A stretch of 64,000 bases of DNA from contig NC_092661.1 of assembly GCF_032118995.1 (NCBI RefSeq), forward strand, positions 12,090,494 through 12,154,493. The letters run 5' to 3'. Under the pieces are notes generated by a model, which had not been told where the DNA came from, searched no databases, and worked only from the letters and a program-made list of their open reading frames with translations. The position numbers and the translations under genes were made by a program. This document shows, piece after piece, positions 25,801 through 37,567 of the stretch. The stretch's first letter is position 1; each line of letters opens with the position of its first letter. Source of the stretch: Asterias amurensis (Eukaryota; Echinodermata; Asteroidea; Forcipulatida; Asteriidae).

Positions 25801-28800
25801 AAAACAGCAAAGAGTAAAAACAACAATGCTACACATACAAGACAAAATTAGCCGAAAGCTTGTTTAAAAAGAAAAGAATTTTGATGAATCCAATACGTAC
25901 ATCAACACTTGAGATGGGACCGAAGTCCTCCAAGTAGGATCTTAAGTCATGTTCAGCTCCAAACTTGGGCAGTCTGCCGACCCACAACGTCTTGGAACAT
26001 ACTGTCAACAAACAACAAAAAAACAACAAAACAAAAATTATCAATAATCCATTTGAATGAAACGACTTTCTGAACGTGTCTAAAATCCCTACACAAATAA
26101 AAGTCATTCCTTGGTTGCAATCATGACATGTATGCACACAAGTTGTTCGTAGGAGATGTGCAAGGGTGTGCATAACAAGATTGAGATTGAACTGATTAAC
26201 GTTCAAAAATTTACAAGGAACCTACAATTTAGATGGACATGACTGGAAACTTCCCTTGAAAATTTAGGCTTAAAATGCGTACGATTTTGAGAAATTAGTA
26301 AAAAAAAGAAAAAAAAAAAAAAAATTATCTTGGGCTTCAAAAACCATATGTTTAAAAACAATACAAATAATTCTTTTTTCTTGACTCCAATAACCAATTG
26401 AGCTTGATCTTTCACATTTGTTTGGGTGTTTTTTTCTTCGAGCTGCCAATATTTGCATCTTGCAGTCAGGGAGATTTGGAACAACAATCAGAAAATTTGT
26501 TCTTCAGAACATGGAAAGACTGGTTTATCTTTAAAGGCAGTGGACACTATTGGTAATTACTCAAAATAATTATTAGCATAAAACCTTACTTGGTATCGAG
26601 TAATGGGGAGCTGTCGATGGTATAAAACATTGTGAGAAACAGCTCCCTCTGAAGTAACATAGTTTTCGAGAAAGAAGTAATTTTCCACGAATTTGATTTC
26701 GAGACCTCAAGTTTAGAATCTGACATCTCGAAATCAAGCATCTGAAAGCCCAAAAAGGTGTGTTTTTCTTGCATAGTTATCTCGCAACTTCGATGACAAA
26801 TTGAGCTGAAATTTTCACAGGTTTGTTACTTTATGCCTATGTTGAGATACACCAAGTGAGAAGACTGGTCATCGACAATTACCAATAGTGTCCAGTGTCT
26901 TTAAGGAACTTTCTGCAGAATCAGGGGGAGTTGGCAGATCTGGTTATTTCAGGTACATGTTGGGTCACATATAGTGCGGATACTGGTCTTCAACAACTAC
27001 CAAAGGTATCCGTTTGCTTTATGTTCATCCCTCCTAAGAGACTTACCACTAAGATGTTTATCCTTGAGTGGGGGAAGTCCCTTCTTCTCTCTTTCCCTCT
27101 CCATCTCCCTCTTCTCCCGGTCCCGCTTCCGCTCGTCTTCATCTCGTTCCCGCCTCCTCTCGTGTCTGTCTCTGGACCTCGATCGCTTGGAGCGTCTGGA
27201 GCGACTCCGGGAGCGCGACCGCTTCTTTCGTTTGGAGCGGGATCGTGATCTTGAGCCGGACCGTGAACGAGAACGAGAGCGGGATCGTTTCCGCTTTGGT
27301 GATCTTGATCGGGACCTGTGGAACATTAAATACAATTGTCAGGATCTTCACAGTCTGGGCATAAATTAATAATTTACTTCAGAAATGTGTACAGGCGAAT
27401 TATTTTAGCATGTCGACGGATTTATACTACTCTTCTGAAAACATTGCTCTGTGATTTTTACTTCTTTCTAAAAAACAAATACATCTTCATTCAAAGCGAC
27501 ATAGGATTCATGTCTTGGCCCCCAAAAAAAGATCTACAAATGGTATCAAAGACTTTGATGTTTAAAAGCCAGTACACATTCTGCCTGCCAGCCTCAAAGC
27601 TTTGAAACTCTCTGTTCATGTGTAACATCACCAATCTAAAAAACAACAATCAAAACCCATCACTGAACATCTTGTCCTTGGGTTACCATTAATTACCTGC
27701 TCCTGTCCTTGTGTCTGGACCGTTTATGAGATGAAACAATCTCCCCTTCCTCTTGATCTTCAGGGTCGTGGCGCCGCCGCTGCTGCTGCTCGTCCAGAGC
27801 TGCTGCTTCGTGCTGCAGCATCTGCATCTGCTGTTCATCGTCGTCCACATCGATTGGCTGTGGTTGGGCTACGGCAGGCTCTGGTGGCGCTTCTGGTTCT
27901 GGAGGTCGTTGCTGAATAGAAACATAAGAGAAATGGCTGGTTTAGACTTCTACCACCAAGATTTTTAACAGCGAGTGACAACTCACAGGCCTGTAAGCTT
28001 CGTTTTTGAAAGGGCAAGGGCACCAAGACATTTTCTCCTTAGTAAAGGTTACCCTCCAAGGAAGTTTCTACTGAAACATTTGAAGGGCACTAAGGCAATG
28101 ACCAGGGCCCAATTTCATAGCGCTGCTAAGCACACAAATTTGTTTGGCATGAAACTTCTCCCTTGATAAAAACAGGAATGCTAACAAAATTTCCACTTGA
28201 TTTTCAGGGCAAGCAAACAACAGCTGTATACCAGTGAGAAAGCAACATGCAACAAATGGAAATTTGGTTGGTTATCCTGTTTTTATCAAGAAAGAAAGTT
28301 CATGCTAAGCAAATTTTTGTGCTTAGCAGCTCTATGAAATTGGGCCCAGGGGGCATGGAGGCAATCCATTTGTTGCCTCCTTGAAGTATCAGGCCTGAAC
28401 CCGGGTGCTAGTGTTTGAGAACAAGGGGTTGCCCAAGTGGTTTCTGGTACAGGGTGTTGTGCCAACAGGGTTTGATTTCATAAATCAATAAGATTCATCT
28501 CGCTAAGATTCTTCTATAGATGAGATGTCTAATACCACAGTGATTTCTATGGGGACACTTCAGTTTTCTTACCAAATACGATTTATTTGCAGATATGATA
28601 CATTTTTTTTATTTTTGCAAAATAGAGCCATGGGTCCAGTTTCATAGTGCTGCTTAAGCAGTAAATGTTGCTTAACAATTTCCTGCATAGCAGAAATGCG
28701 CAGGATACCAATACAAATGATACACATGAAATGGTACTTTGGCTGTTAATCTAAATCCGGTAAGCATAATGTTAACGTGCTTAGCTAGATTTTGTGCTTT

Positions 28801-31800
28801 GAAGCAGCTGTATGAAACTGGGCCTCTTACAGACTAAAACAGTAGACTAAAATAGTCTCGTTTCACACACTATGAGGAAACATGCAACATAAAAAGTTAT
28901 TTTCTACCTGCATTAGTTTGGCGTAATTGGCCGGGATTGGCATCCCGGGCTGGTGTCTCAGCTGCTGTCGTAGGAACTCCTGCTGAGTCTGTGCATGCTT
29001 GAGTTCCTCAGTCAGTCTGTGCACAGCCTGTACGCTGGACTCCAGACTAGACCCTTTGGCAGTGGTCTGTGGGGCGGCCACGGGGTGAGGCTCCTTGTGG
29101 TCTTCATCCTCTTCATCTCCGTAGTCGAAATCCAGCAAGGCCTAGAGAGAAGAGAAACCATCACAAAATAAACGGTTGAACTTTGCTTTACAATATTTAC
29201 TTCATAATAGACCCCATGCATTGGCCGCCATCTTTGATGAAACGCGCATGCGTGAGAGGCTATCATTGGCCGAGAGCCGTGTGCAGCAAGTTTACGTGTG
29301 CACTTTACCCATTAATTTACATCAAAGATGGTGGTCAATGATGTCATGTGCAATCCATCTATTTTTTTATATTTTTTTTTTTAGAGAGTTGGTGTAGGCG
29401 GAGGTTCAAATCCCATTCTAGTAGATTTTTCCCTTTGTTCATCCCAAACTTGAAAAGAGATTTTGTTCACATGGTTGTCATCCGTAAACCAATTGGGTTA
29501 CTTCTAAGGGACCCCACTACTCACCTTGTTAAAACCAACCGCCTTACTCTCCGCGCCTGGAGCGGCGACTGGAGCTGGCAGTTTGCTTGCCTCGTTGGGC
29601 TTGCTGTTAGTGCTGGCCACTTTGCCGGTCAGTGTGGACAGGAAGCCCGTCAGCGTGTGGATCTGGTCAACTAGGCCGCTGTCCAACACCAGCCCCGCAT
29701 TGCTGGTGCTCGTTGACATATCGGTGGCCTGCTTCTGCTTCTCTAGCTGCTGCTGCAGTAACTGCAACTGCTGCAGCTGCTGTTGTTGCTGCAAAGTGCA
29801 AAGAAAACCAACAATTTAATCACAACCGCTGCCTCACTAGAACAACATGAAGAGGTACTGCAGGCCGGTGATCTAAGCATTTGGTTAGTAACCTCTAGCC
29901 TGGTGGTGTATATCGTTTAAATCAATTGAGTATGGAAGCTTATTTTACCCATACAAGAAACCAGATTAATATTTTCTTAGTGCTTTTTCAAATATAACAA
30001 CAACTATGCTTTAAACTGTGCATGAAATATTTTCTCATTTTGATTTTGATAAAAGATTGTCTGGTCCAGTGAAAAAACTTCTCTGCTAAAAGTCCTGTGT
30101 TCTTGCATATTTTCTCTAAAAGTGTCAAGCACTGAAAATGTCCACAAGCTATTTAGGGTTAAAACAAGGTGTATACTTACAAGTTGTTGCTGTTGTGTTT
30201 GTTGTAAGATCTGCTGCACAGCACTCAGTGTCTCGTCCTTGCCTTCGCCCTTACCAGTCGTCGCTGGATCTGCTTGAGACAACCACGCCTTGACGTCGGC
30301 TGGTTTATCCTGCTTGGGAATACTTGGTGCTACGGTAGTCACCTCCACTGCTGCTGCTGCTAAGAATCATTTATAACAAAAACAAACAAATAATGAGGTA
30401 TTTGTGAATCGTCATCAAATGGCGTTGACCTGCACCCTTCCTCAATTAAACAACGAAACAAAAATCCCAGCATCAAAATTAGCATCCCTTACATGGTATG
30501 TTTTTTAATCAGAATAAGAGCCTCTTTATGCTATGATAAACTTACATTGAACATAAAATCAGCAGTTTAAAAAAGTATAAAATCCGGTTATTTGTCTATT
30601 TTCCCAAACCCCAGTTAATGATATTGATTGGTCAAACAGTAGGAGGGTTGACTGTGTACTGTAAATATATTCACCACATTTTTATAAATTGTAGGCAGGC
30701 ATCTTCGGTCTATTTTCTAAAACCACGGTGAACTGAATGGTCAGATATGAGGGCAAATAACTGATCATATCTCATTCTTTCTCCTCTACTGAAATAAAAA
30801 CGCACTGAAAATAAGAATAACTGAGTTCTTACCAGCTTTCTCTGGGTTTGCCATGTCCATAAGAGGTTGGATGATATCGGCCGTAAAGACCGCATTCTTT
30901 TGCCAAAGGTTGAGGACGCGGACGATCTTGGCGCGCTCATCTGGCGGGCACTTGAAGAGAAACTGAAACGTGCCAACGACGTTCTTGGCAAATCTTGGTG
31001 CAAAAACATCCTTCTCGGCACCAAACTTTTGGAAAAGGAAACATGGAGTTTTTTTTTAACCAAATGCATCTTTTACAATGTCTGTGTGTGCAAAATTCTA
31101 CTGTATGTTTTGTTCTGATAGAAAAAAGGGCACCAAGGCGTTTTCTCCTTTGTAAAGGGTACCTCTTTGAGGGAACTGTAAATTGTTGAAGGGGCACCAA
31201 TGCAACAACTAGGGGCGTGCAGACAATTGCCTCTGTTGCTTCTGTGAAGCATTCAGGCTGCTACTGCAGGCACACTTCAGAAAAAAAGATTATCATGTTC
31301 TACAAAAGGATGTATTGCATCTGGCAGCAGAATGGCTTCTAAAATGAAGGCACACTTCAGAAAGTAAACATTCCTGGAAAAAAACTACTTCCATAACTAA
31401 TGCATGACAAATTTCAATAAATGGAAAATATTATGTCAAACAATACACTAATCTTACCTGATGGCGTGACTGACGGACGATAGAATCAATGACGTACAAG
31501 CCTGGTACTTTGTACTCCGGCCGGCACTGCAGCGAGAAACAAAGAACAACATTCAATGTGACTAGAATTGTTCAAGCAGTAAAAACCAAAATGAATATTC
31601 TTTATCCCGCAAATTCATGACTTTTTTTTTTTTTTCACAGTATTTTTTTTCCTCTCCAATTGTCGGTTATATAAAAAACAAGACATCAAAAGACATTAGA
31701 GTGAAGGCCATTCAATTATGAGAGCTGCAAAACAAAATATACAGTACGGCATGATGATTTTTTAAGTCTCTTTTAACAAGTCATCAACCTTATCAAACAA

Positions 31801-34800
31801 GATATCTAAATATTAAAAAAAATTGCCTATGGATGATAATTGTAAGATAGAGCAAATCACCCCCCAAAATTTAGTTTCTTGAATTGGTGCCAAATTCCCC
31901 CGTACATATTTGTCAAAAGTCGTTAATTTCACTTAGATTTTCATCCGTTCACAAACGGGCGATGCCACAGATTTTTATTTATAACTCAAATCTAAGGCCA
32001 ATCCTGACCAGAGCGCCTTCTTCCTTGTTAAGTCGGATGTTCGCACTATGGATTGTGTATAATGGATGCGATGCAGCATGTGTGATGAAAAAACCTGTTG
32101 CGCAGAATCAATCTCCGCTGCACTATCGTTAACGTTTGAATCCATGATATGACAGCTGAATATAATGTTTCACTGGATAAACATCGGCCAAAAACAAATA
32201 ATTAATTGTGTCAATAATAAAATATTGAGCTTGTGTTAAAAAAAAAGGACTCAACGGCCAACAGTGATAAAGGGCACGGCTGTTTTGGCCGTGAAAGAAT
32301 ATTTTTTTCAGGGGCACAGCGGCCTACCTTCTGTATGAACTTCTCCACACTCTGCACAACGTGTTTGTAGAACTTGATGGCTTTGATAGCAAGCTTGGTG
32401 ATCTGAGTCATCTTAGCCCGGGATATGGGCGGCTTGCCCTCATACAGGCTGGACAACTGTGAATAAAACAAACAAAAAAACAGATCAAAATCACATCTTG
32501 CCAAAAAGTAACCTTATTTATTAATTTTTTTTTTTTACTTGATGTTTGAACTAAGCTGGGTTCTAGTACCACACAATCAATCCTTCTTTGATACTGAAAA
32601 TCAGGAGTAGAGGCTGTCACAGACAATCAAAAAAGGCAAGATTTCAGGGGCCATAGCAAATGTCATCCAGGCAGAATTGTTTTGGATTTCCTTTCTTTTC
32701 AACACTGTTAACACTTTTCAACAATAGTTCAAAGTGCCTGTCTGTTCCTCTGCTGTACATAATTATTGTTAACATTCTGTCGGATTCTATTTTGTCTGAC
32801 TCTATTCTATCGGACTCTATTCTGTCGGACTCCATTCTGACAGACTCCATTCTGACAGACTCTACTCTGTCGGGACTCTATTCTGACGGACTCTTTTCTG
32901 TCGGACTCCATTCTGTCCCCATTTTTTGAAAAGTTGACAGTGGAAATGAATATTTAATATTTTTGCAGAGAAAAAAAAAAATTATCAAACATTGTTTTAC
33001 AAATTATTTCTGAATCCAAACAAAAATGTGAACAATATGTGAACAGATGTCAGTCACTTCGTTACCAAGTCACTTAATACCCAAGTTGAAATACCCAAGT
33101 CACTTTGTACCTCAATTGTCCGACTCTGACTGATGTGGCCGGCCTTCATTATTTTCTTTCAAGCGGACATGGGGGTTGAACTAAATACAGACAACTAACG
33201 ACAACAATTTTTAAATGCACTTTAACAGAACATTAGAACATAAGTCAACCGTTAAATATATGCACAAGAGTCATATGCATCTAAAAAACCACTTTCAAAC
33301 TGTTGAAAAAATTATATTTTTAATTGTAAAAGAAAAGGTGTTTATTTACCCGAAATTTAGTAACGAACGGAAATATCCACCATGTTGTCTTCCGACGTAC
33401 CTGGCAATTCCATTACACCGCAGGGGTGATACAATATGCAAGATGATTATTAACCATTTTATGTGCCTCTCATGGAGTTGAAAAATAGTATATTTAAATC
33501 TCCCCTAGTTACTTCAAATTCCAGAGTGGCAGCTTAGTTACTTACGAAAAAAACAGCAGCTAATACCAAAAAGAAAAAATACAACTCAGCCCTTTGAAAT
33601 TACCCATGTGGTGTAATAGAATCATCCAGGTACAGTGAAAGACAACACAGCGAATTATTTCCGTTCATTACTTAATTCGGGGTAAATATAAACACCTTTT
33701 TTTTTACAATTAAAAATAGAAACTGTTTTTTAATGGTAATTAAAAACGACTTGCAGGAAGATCTTATAATAAAAAAATAATAATTTGGACTTTACGTGAA
33801 TTTTGTTTAGATAAAATACATAAAAAGGCCAAAGAAGAAAAAGTTACAGTGGAAATTTATAAATATTGTTTACAATAGGTTTTTGTATCAAACAAAAAAT
33901 GTGATCAATATCTACAGTTTACACCACAGAGAGAAATAAATACATGATGATGAAAATAATTATACATTAAATTGTGAATTCACTTGAAAAAAAATCCAAT
34001 CAAGTAATACACAGGTCTATCAATTGTAAGACGCACTACTTGACCCCCGGGGAGGGTGCGTCACTGTCCATATGTGAGTCGGATTTGCGTGTCCAAAGAC
34101 CCACCCTGAGTCAAAAAAATTTACACACTTGTTGCAGATTTGGACGGTCCTCCGAACGATTTTTTGACTAACCAATCGCGGAAAACGACGCACCACGGAC
34201 GGACATTACCGACGCGCATAAAAATCTCTTGTAAACTACGCAGGCGCAGTGAATACCAAGTGATTCAACCTTACACCTACGAGAGCGAGTTTCGCGGTTT
34301 TGCAAGTGCATGCATGATTTGAGGTGTTTGAGGTTGTACTGCTTGATTTTCGAGACGAGCGGTTCCCAGCGCACTAGCTATTAAAACGCACAGAAAACAG
34401 AGAGGGGCCCGAATACCCACAATTCAAAGCACAGCGCGCACGTGTGTACACAATGGTGCACAATCTTCAAATTGCTTGATACACAATTTGAACTGCCTGT
34501 TCTCCAAGCGCAAGTTATAAATTGCACAAAAAGTTGTTGCGCAAATTTGTTGATTGCGCTCGACAGATGAGCGACAGCGGATGCGTGTTTTGCTGCAATC
34601 AATATTGCGGCTAATTAAATCGAGCAAAACACAGTTTGTGGCATTGAAAGGTTGGAATGTCTGCAAATACCAACATCGTACGAAGGCAGGGAGGGGAAGG
34701 TGGCTTCATTATTTGATTCTCCACCAAATAAACAAAATACATGTTGAAATTGACATCGACGAAACATGACATACCTCAACGCACCTCTTAAAGATTTTGT

Positions 34801-35547
34801 GACTGACGACTATTGGATTTTGACGTATCCACCGTCACCTTTTTGAGAGTAAAGACGCAGACTTGACGCACCCTCCCCGGGGGTCAAGTAGTGCGTCTTA
34901 CAATTGATAGGTGTATAATACAATCACTAATCAGGTAAACATTTAGTAAAAATCAAAAAATAACCAACTGTTTATAAAAACTTGTTTTGAGAATCCTGGA
35001 AAGATTTTCAGAAAAAAATGTCTGCATTCTGCCACGACTTTTTCATTCGTTGTGAAATAAAATCGTTTCTAATTTTCTAAAAAAATGAGATACTCCTTTT
35101 GATGGTAAAAACAAGATAAAAATTGGTGGCAGGTTATGGAAAATTTACTGAAATTTTCACCGAAATAACAAAAACAAAAGGAATATCCCATCCTCATTTT
35201 TAATTAATTTTATGATTTTTACTTTTGTTTTCCCGGCTCAATTTTAGTCAATTTTATTTATTTCATAACGACCAAATCCCCATCCTGCTGATGTTCTAAA
35301 CTCGCTGCTAGTGTCAGAGTAATCTCCCTTGAATCTTGATCACCTGGCTGCAACGCCCGCACGACCCGCCCCCGCCCCATCCCTTTTTCCGGGCCCCAGC
35401 CGCTCTGCTGCCACCGCCGCTTCGTTCAGCACATGACGTTATTTTATTCATTCATGACCGTGAGCTCAGCTCAGCAACAACTTACATTATCAAAATTTCA
35501 ACCCCCAAAAATCTTACCTCATTGTTGAATGTCCGTACCGCATCCAT
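19846..35547 (-). CDS. SCAF4: SR-related CTD-associated factor (SCAF4/SCAF8 type)
   Basis: Nuclear RNA polymerase II CTD-binding, RNA-binding protein. Vertebrate SCAF4 and SCAF8 suppress premature polyadenylation; the same role here is inferred. Exons: 35518-35547, 32328-32456, 31458-31526, 30833-31025, 30181-30359, 29525-29788, 28908-29141, 27697-27911, 27047-27315, 25901-26001, 24299-24406, 23185-23362, 19846-23054. They sum to 5178 nt, 1725 residues. Residues 1-140 form the CTD-interacting domain (KPPISRAKMTQITK, YVIDSIVRQSRHQ). Gln-rich helices follow, then an RS domain (about 438-520) and an RRM (about 530-605; RNP2 LWVGRL, RNP1-like RGCAYVCM). After the RRM come WEVEKGVTYLPWEKL, a Met/Pro/Gly-rich stretch, Arg-Asp/Arg-Glu repeats and an acidic C terminus. 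SCAF4 and SCAF8 arose by vertebrate duplication, so the symbol marks the pair; synteny with SOD1 favours the SCAF4 locus. The last exon is unusually large (3.2 kb). Confidence 0.95.
23640..23880 (-). mobile_element. tRNA-Leu-derived SINE
   Basis: On the minus strand a tRNA-like head is visible: A-box region GACCGAGCAGATAAGGGC, then CACCAGACTCAAGC (resembling the tRNA-Leu CAA anticodon arm), and B box GAGTTCGAGTCCCGG followed by GACACTTGTGTCC. It is not a functional tRNA because the acceptor stem does not close. It lies in a SCAF intron. Confidence 0.72.
25334..25617 (+). repeat. CAGGCCTG-type dispersed repeat, near complete
   Basis: GCAGGCCTGGAGTTTCATCT with GAGGGCAAGGC at the left, and CAACAGAGGCAATG with ATTCCAGGCCTGC at the right; in a SCAF intron. 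Confidence 0.7.
26531..26904 (+). repeat. TTAA element, family 1
   Basis: TTAAAGGCAGTGGACAC to GTGTCCAGTGTCTTTAA, full length, in the SCAF intron between the RS-domain exon and the first RRM exon. Confidence 0.9.
27986..28397 (+). repeat. CAGGCCTG-type dispersed repeat interrupted by family 2
   Basis: Left part ACAGGCCTGTAAGCTTCG to AAGGCAATGACCAGGGC; right part GGCATGGAGGCAATCC to ATCAGGCCTGAAC after the palindrome 28105-28347. Confidence 0.7.
28105..28347. repeat. Family 2 palindrome (GGGCCC ends)
   Basis: Ends GGGCCCAATTTCATAG and CTATGAAATTGGGCCC, 243 bp, with subterminal GCTGCTAAGCAC. Inserted inside the CAGGCCTG-type repeat at 27986-28397. Confidence 0.88.
28632..28826. repeat. Family 2 related palindrome, diverged
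   Basis: GGGTCCAGTTTCATAGTGCT and GCTGTATGAAACTGGGCCTC ends flank about 195 bases in a SCAF intron. Confidence 0.65.
29207..29362. repeat. Family 5 inverted-repeat element
   Basis: ATTGGCCGCCATCTTTGATG against CATCAAAGATGGTGGTCAAT arms, right end GTCATGTGCAATCCATCTA, in a SCAF intron just upstream of exon 7. Confidence 0.8.
31115..31265 (+). repeat. CAGGCCTG-type dispersed repeat, partial
   Basis: GGGCACCAAGGCGTTTTCTC, GGGGCACCAATGCAAC and TTGCCTCTGTTGCTTCTG match the family, in the SCAF intron next to exon 4. Confidence 0.6.
32775..32925 (+). repeat. 16-base minisatellite
   Basis: About nine units like TCGGACTCTATTCTG run in a SCAF intron. Confidence 0.85.
34015..34911. mobile_element. 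Family 11 element, ~0.9 kb with ~48 bp terminal inverted repeats
   Basis: CTATCAATTGTAAGACGCAC at the left and GTGCGTCTTACAATTGATAG at the right; the repeats continue through CTACTTGACCCCCGGGGAGG and its complement. No transposase frame was recognised, so it is probably non-autonomous. It sits in SCAF intron 1. Confidence 0.88.
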
Positions 35548-36222
35548 GGTGATTTTAGATGATGTCCAACTTAGTTCCAACGAATTATTCCCTTCATTTC
35601 GGGTCGAATTGTTCGTCAAATAGAAATTTACACGGTCGCTCACGTTTGTTTTACACGCGAAACAGTAATGGCGTGCGAGCAATATCCCATAATTTTCCTA
35701 CGTGGTTCCATAAGAACGTTTTTCATTGGCTACTTTTCTAGACTTGCAAGCTTTTCAGCCAATTGGCGACCCCATATCTCACGCACCCCGATAGCCCAGA
35801 TAGTCAGACACCAGTTAGCCAATACGATACATTTTAACTGTGCGGCTTAAGGTACCAGACCAATAGTTTCTTTACCTTTTAGGAAGGGGCGGCAACAAAT
35901 GAGTTTACTGGGGGGGGGGTAAATATTGTTTTTGAAGAGGCAGTGGCCGGGGGAATTACTTGAACATTCGACACTTAATTAACGGTAAAAACTGCACTTT
36001 TTGTCCATTCCATTTCACTTTAATATGGACTAGGTAGGATATTGTGTTAAGTTCCTCGTATGCTACTAGTACACATGTATCTCAGAGGGCACTGAAGACT
36101 ATAAGAGGTGTTTACTCAGAGATTTAAAAAACACATTTTGTCATAAAAATAATCACTTGGTTTAATTATTAAGAATAATTCGTCTACAATTGCCGATCTG
36201 AAGTGCATTATTTTAACAACAC

Positions 36223-36529
36223 TTAAAAAGACACTATTGGTAATTGTCAAAGACCAGTCTTCTCACTTGGTGTATCTCAACATATGCAGGAAATAACAAA
36301 CCTGTGAAAATTTTAACTCAATTGGTCGTCGAAGTTGCGAGATAATAATGAAAGAAAAAACACCCTTTGTCACACGAAGTGGTGTGCGTTTCTTTCATAG
36401 TTATCTTGCAACTCCTATGACCGATCGAGCTCAAATTTTCACAGGTTTGTTATTTTATGCATATGTTGAGATACACCAAGTGAGAAGACTGATCTTTGAC
36501 AATTACCAATAGTGTACACTGTCTTTAAG
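36223..36529. repeat. TTAA element, family 1, fold-back derivative
   Basis: Both halves are the same arm in opposite orientation (each has TCACTTGGTGTATCTCAAC or its complement, and CAAACCTGTGAAAATTT), giving arms of about 130 bases around a short centre near CACACGAAGTGGTGTG. A further partial end follows to about 36590. Confidence 0.85.
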
Positions 36530-37374
36530 TGAGTTTTTATGTTAACAATCATTTTGAGTAATAGTGTCAATAGTGTTCAAAAGCCTTTAAGTTGAATTTC
36601 ATACAGTTTATTAAATTGAATGGTTGAGCAGCTCTTGCTGCTGGCTTTAACGAAGTTGAGTGAGTCTTGCAGCTTCAATGAAATTGAATGGTCTAATTGA
36701 TCAATGGGTGGGTAAAATTGCATTGACTTTTTTGACTGTTTACATGCTTATTCATTTACGAATGGAATGACCTGTGTGTTAAAATGAACGTTCAATTGTT
36801 ATGAAATCGATCGGGAAAAAAGCTTCTCCATCAGATACGACTGGTGGCGCACCACAGCCTAGGAACACACACATTCACCAAGCTATTATCATTTTGAATA
36901 GTAAAGTTAAGGCGTTATGAAATTATCTTGTTTACAAAAATGATACTCTATCTGAACCTGTTGGGTTCTGTTCTTCAGCTTTTGAGGAGACTGGATAATT
37001 TTAGGCTCTAAAGCTAGTCCTATGCTTGTGAAATGGATAAAAACTTCACGGTGACTGTCAGAAAATCGGTTTGGAACAAGCACATTTTCCAAACGTCGAG
37101 ACCAAACCGGCTCTTTTCAGAGCCACCACTCCCTTAAAAGAGTTTTTACCCAAGGTTTTACCCGCAAGTTTCCTATTAATATTTATATTTATAGTTGCTC
37201 TTAAGCACATTTTCGTTTTTTTTTCAGGGGTTCTGAACAACTGACCTGCAAAACACAGGGGGAACCGTTTGTTGTATCGTAAAAAAAAATGTTTGATTGG
37301 TTTTCAAGAGGCTGTGGGACCGTTAAATTTTGTTTGAGCATTTTTGAACGCATTTCGCGTTGGTTGCTATAATA

Positions 37375-37523
37375 GGTGCGTTCATTTAGCTTCCCTGGGT
37401 TGACCCCGGTGTGTGGCGGTTTTTTCCCAGGACGAACGTGTGCAAATAATTACCCACGTTCGTTCTGGACAAAAAACCCGCCACACACTGGGGTCGACCC
37501 AGGGAAGCTAAACGAACGCACCC
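37375..37523. repeat. Family 9 palindrome
   Basis: GGTGCGTTCATTTAGCTTCC and GGAAGCTAAACGAACGCACC ends, arms of about 65 bases (CCCGCCACACACTGGGG), short AT-rich loop. Lies just beyond the copy A polyadenylation motifs. Confidence 0.88.
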
Positions 37524-37543
37524 TTTATTTACGTGGGTTTATT
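37524..37543 (-). terminator. Candidate polyadenylation signals for BHMT-like copy A
   Basis: Two minus-strand AATAAA motifs (37538-37543 and 37524-37529) lie 25-44 bases past the stop codon, implying a very short 3' UTR. They abut the palindrome at 37375-37523. Confidence 0.45.
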
Positions 37544-37567
37544 TAGTCTGGTGCGCACCCTGTATTT

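Larger units (their letters stand above)
35548..37567. other. SCAF 5' flank and BHMT-like copy A 3' flank
   Basis: Two kilobases without a recognised exon. It holds the SCAF promoter, a fold-back TTAA element (36223-36529) and the 149 bp palindrome 37375-37523. Confidence 0.45.

Noticed and set aside
29385..29425. GGTTCAAATCCC, a tRNA B-box-like motif
   Set aside because: No A box at a workable distance upstream and no cloverleaf could be drawn.
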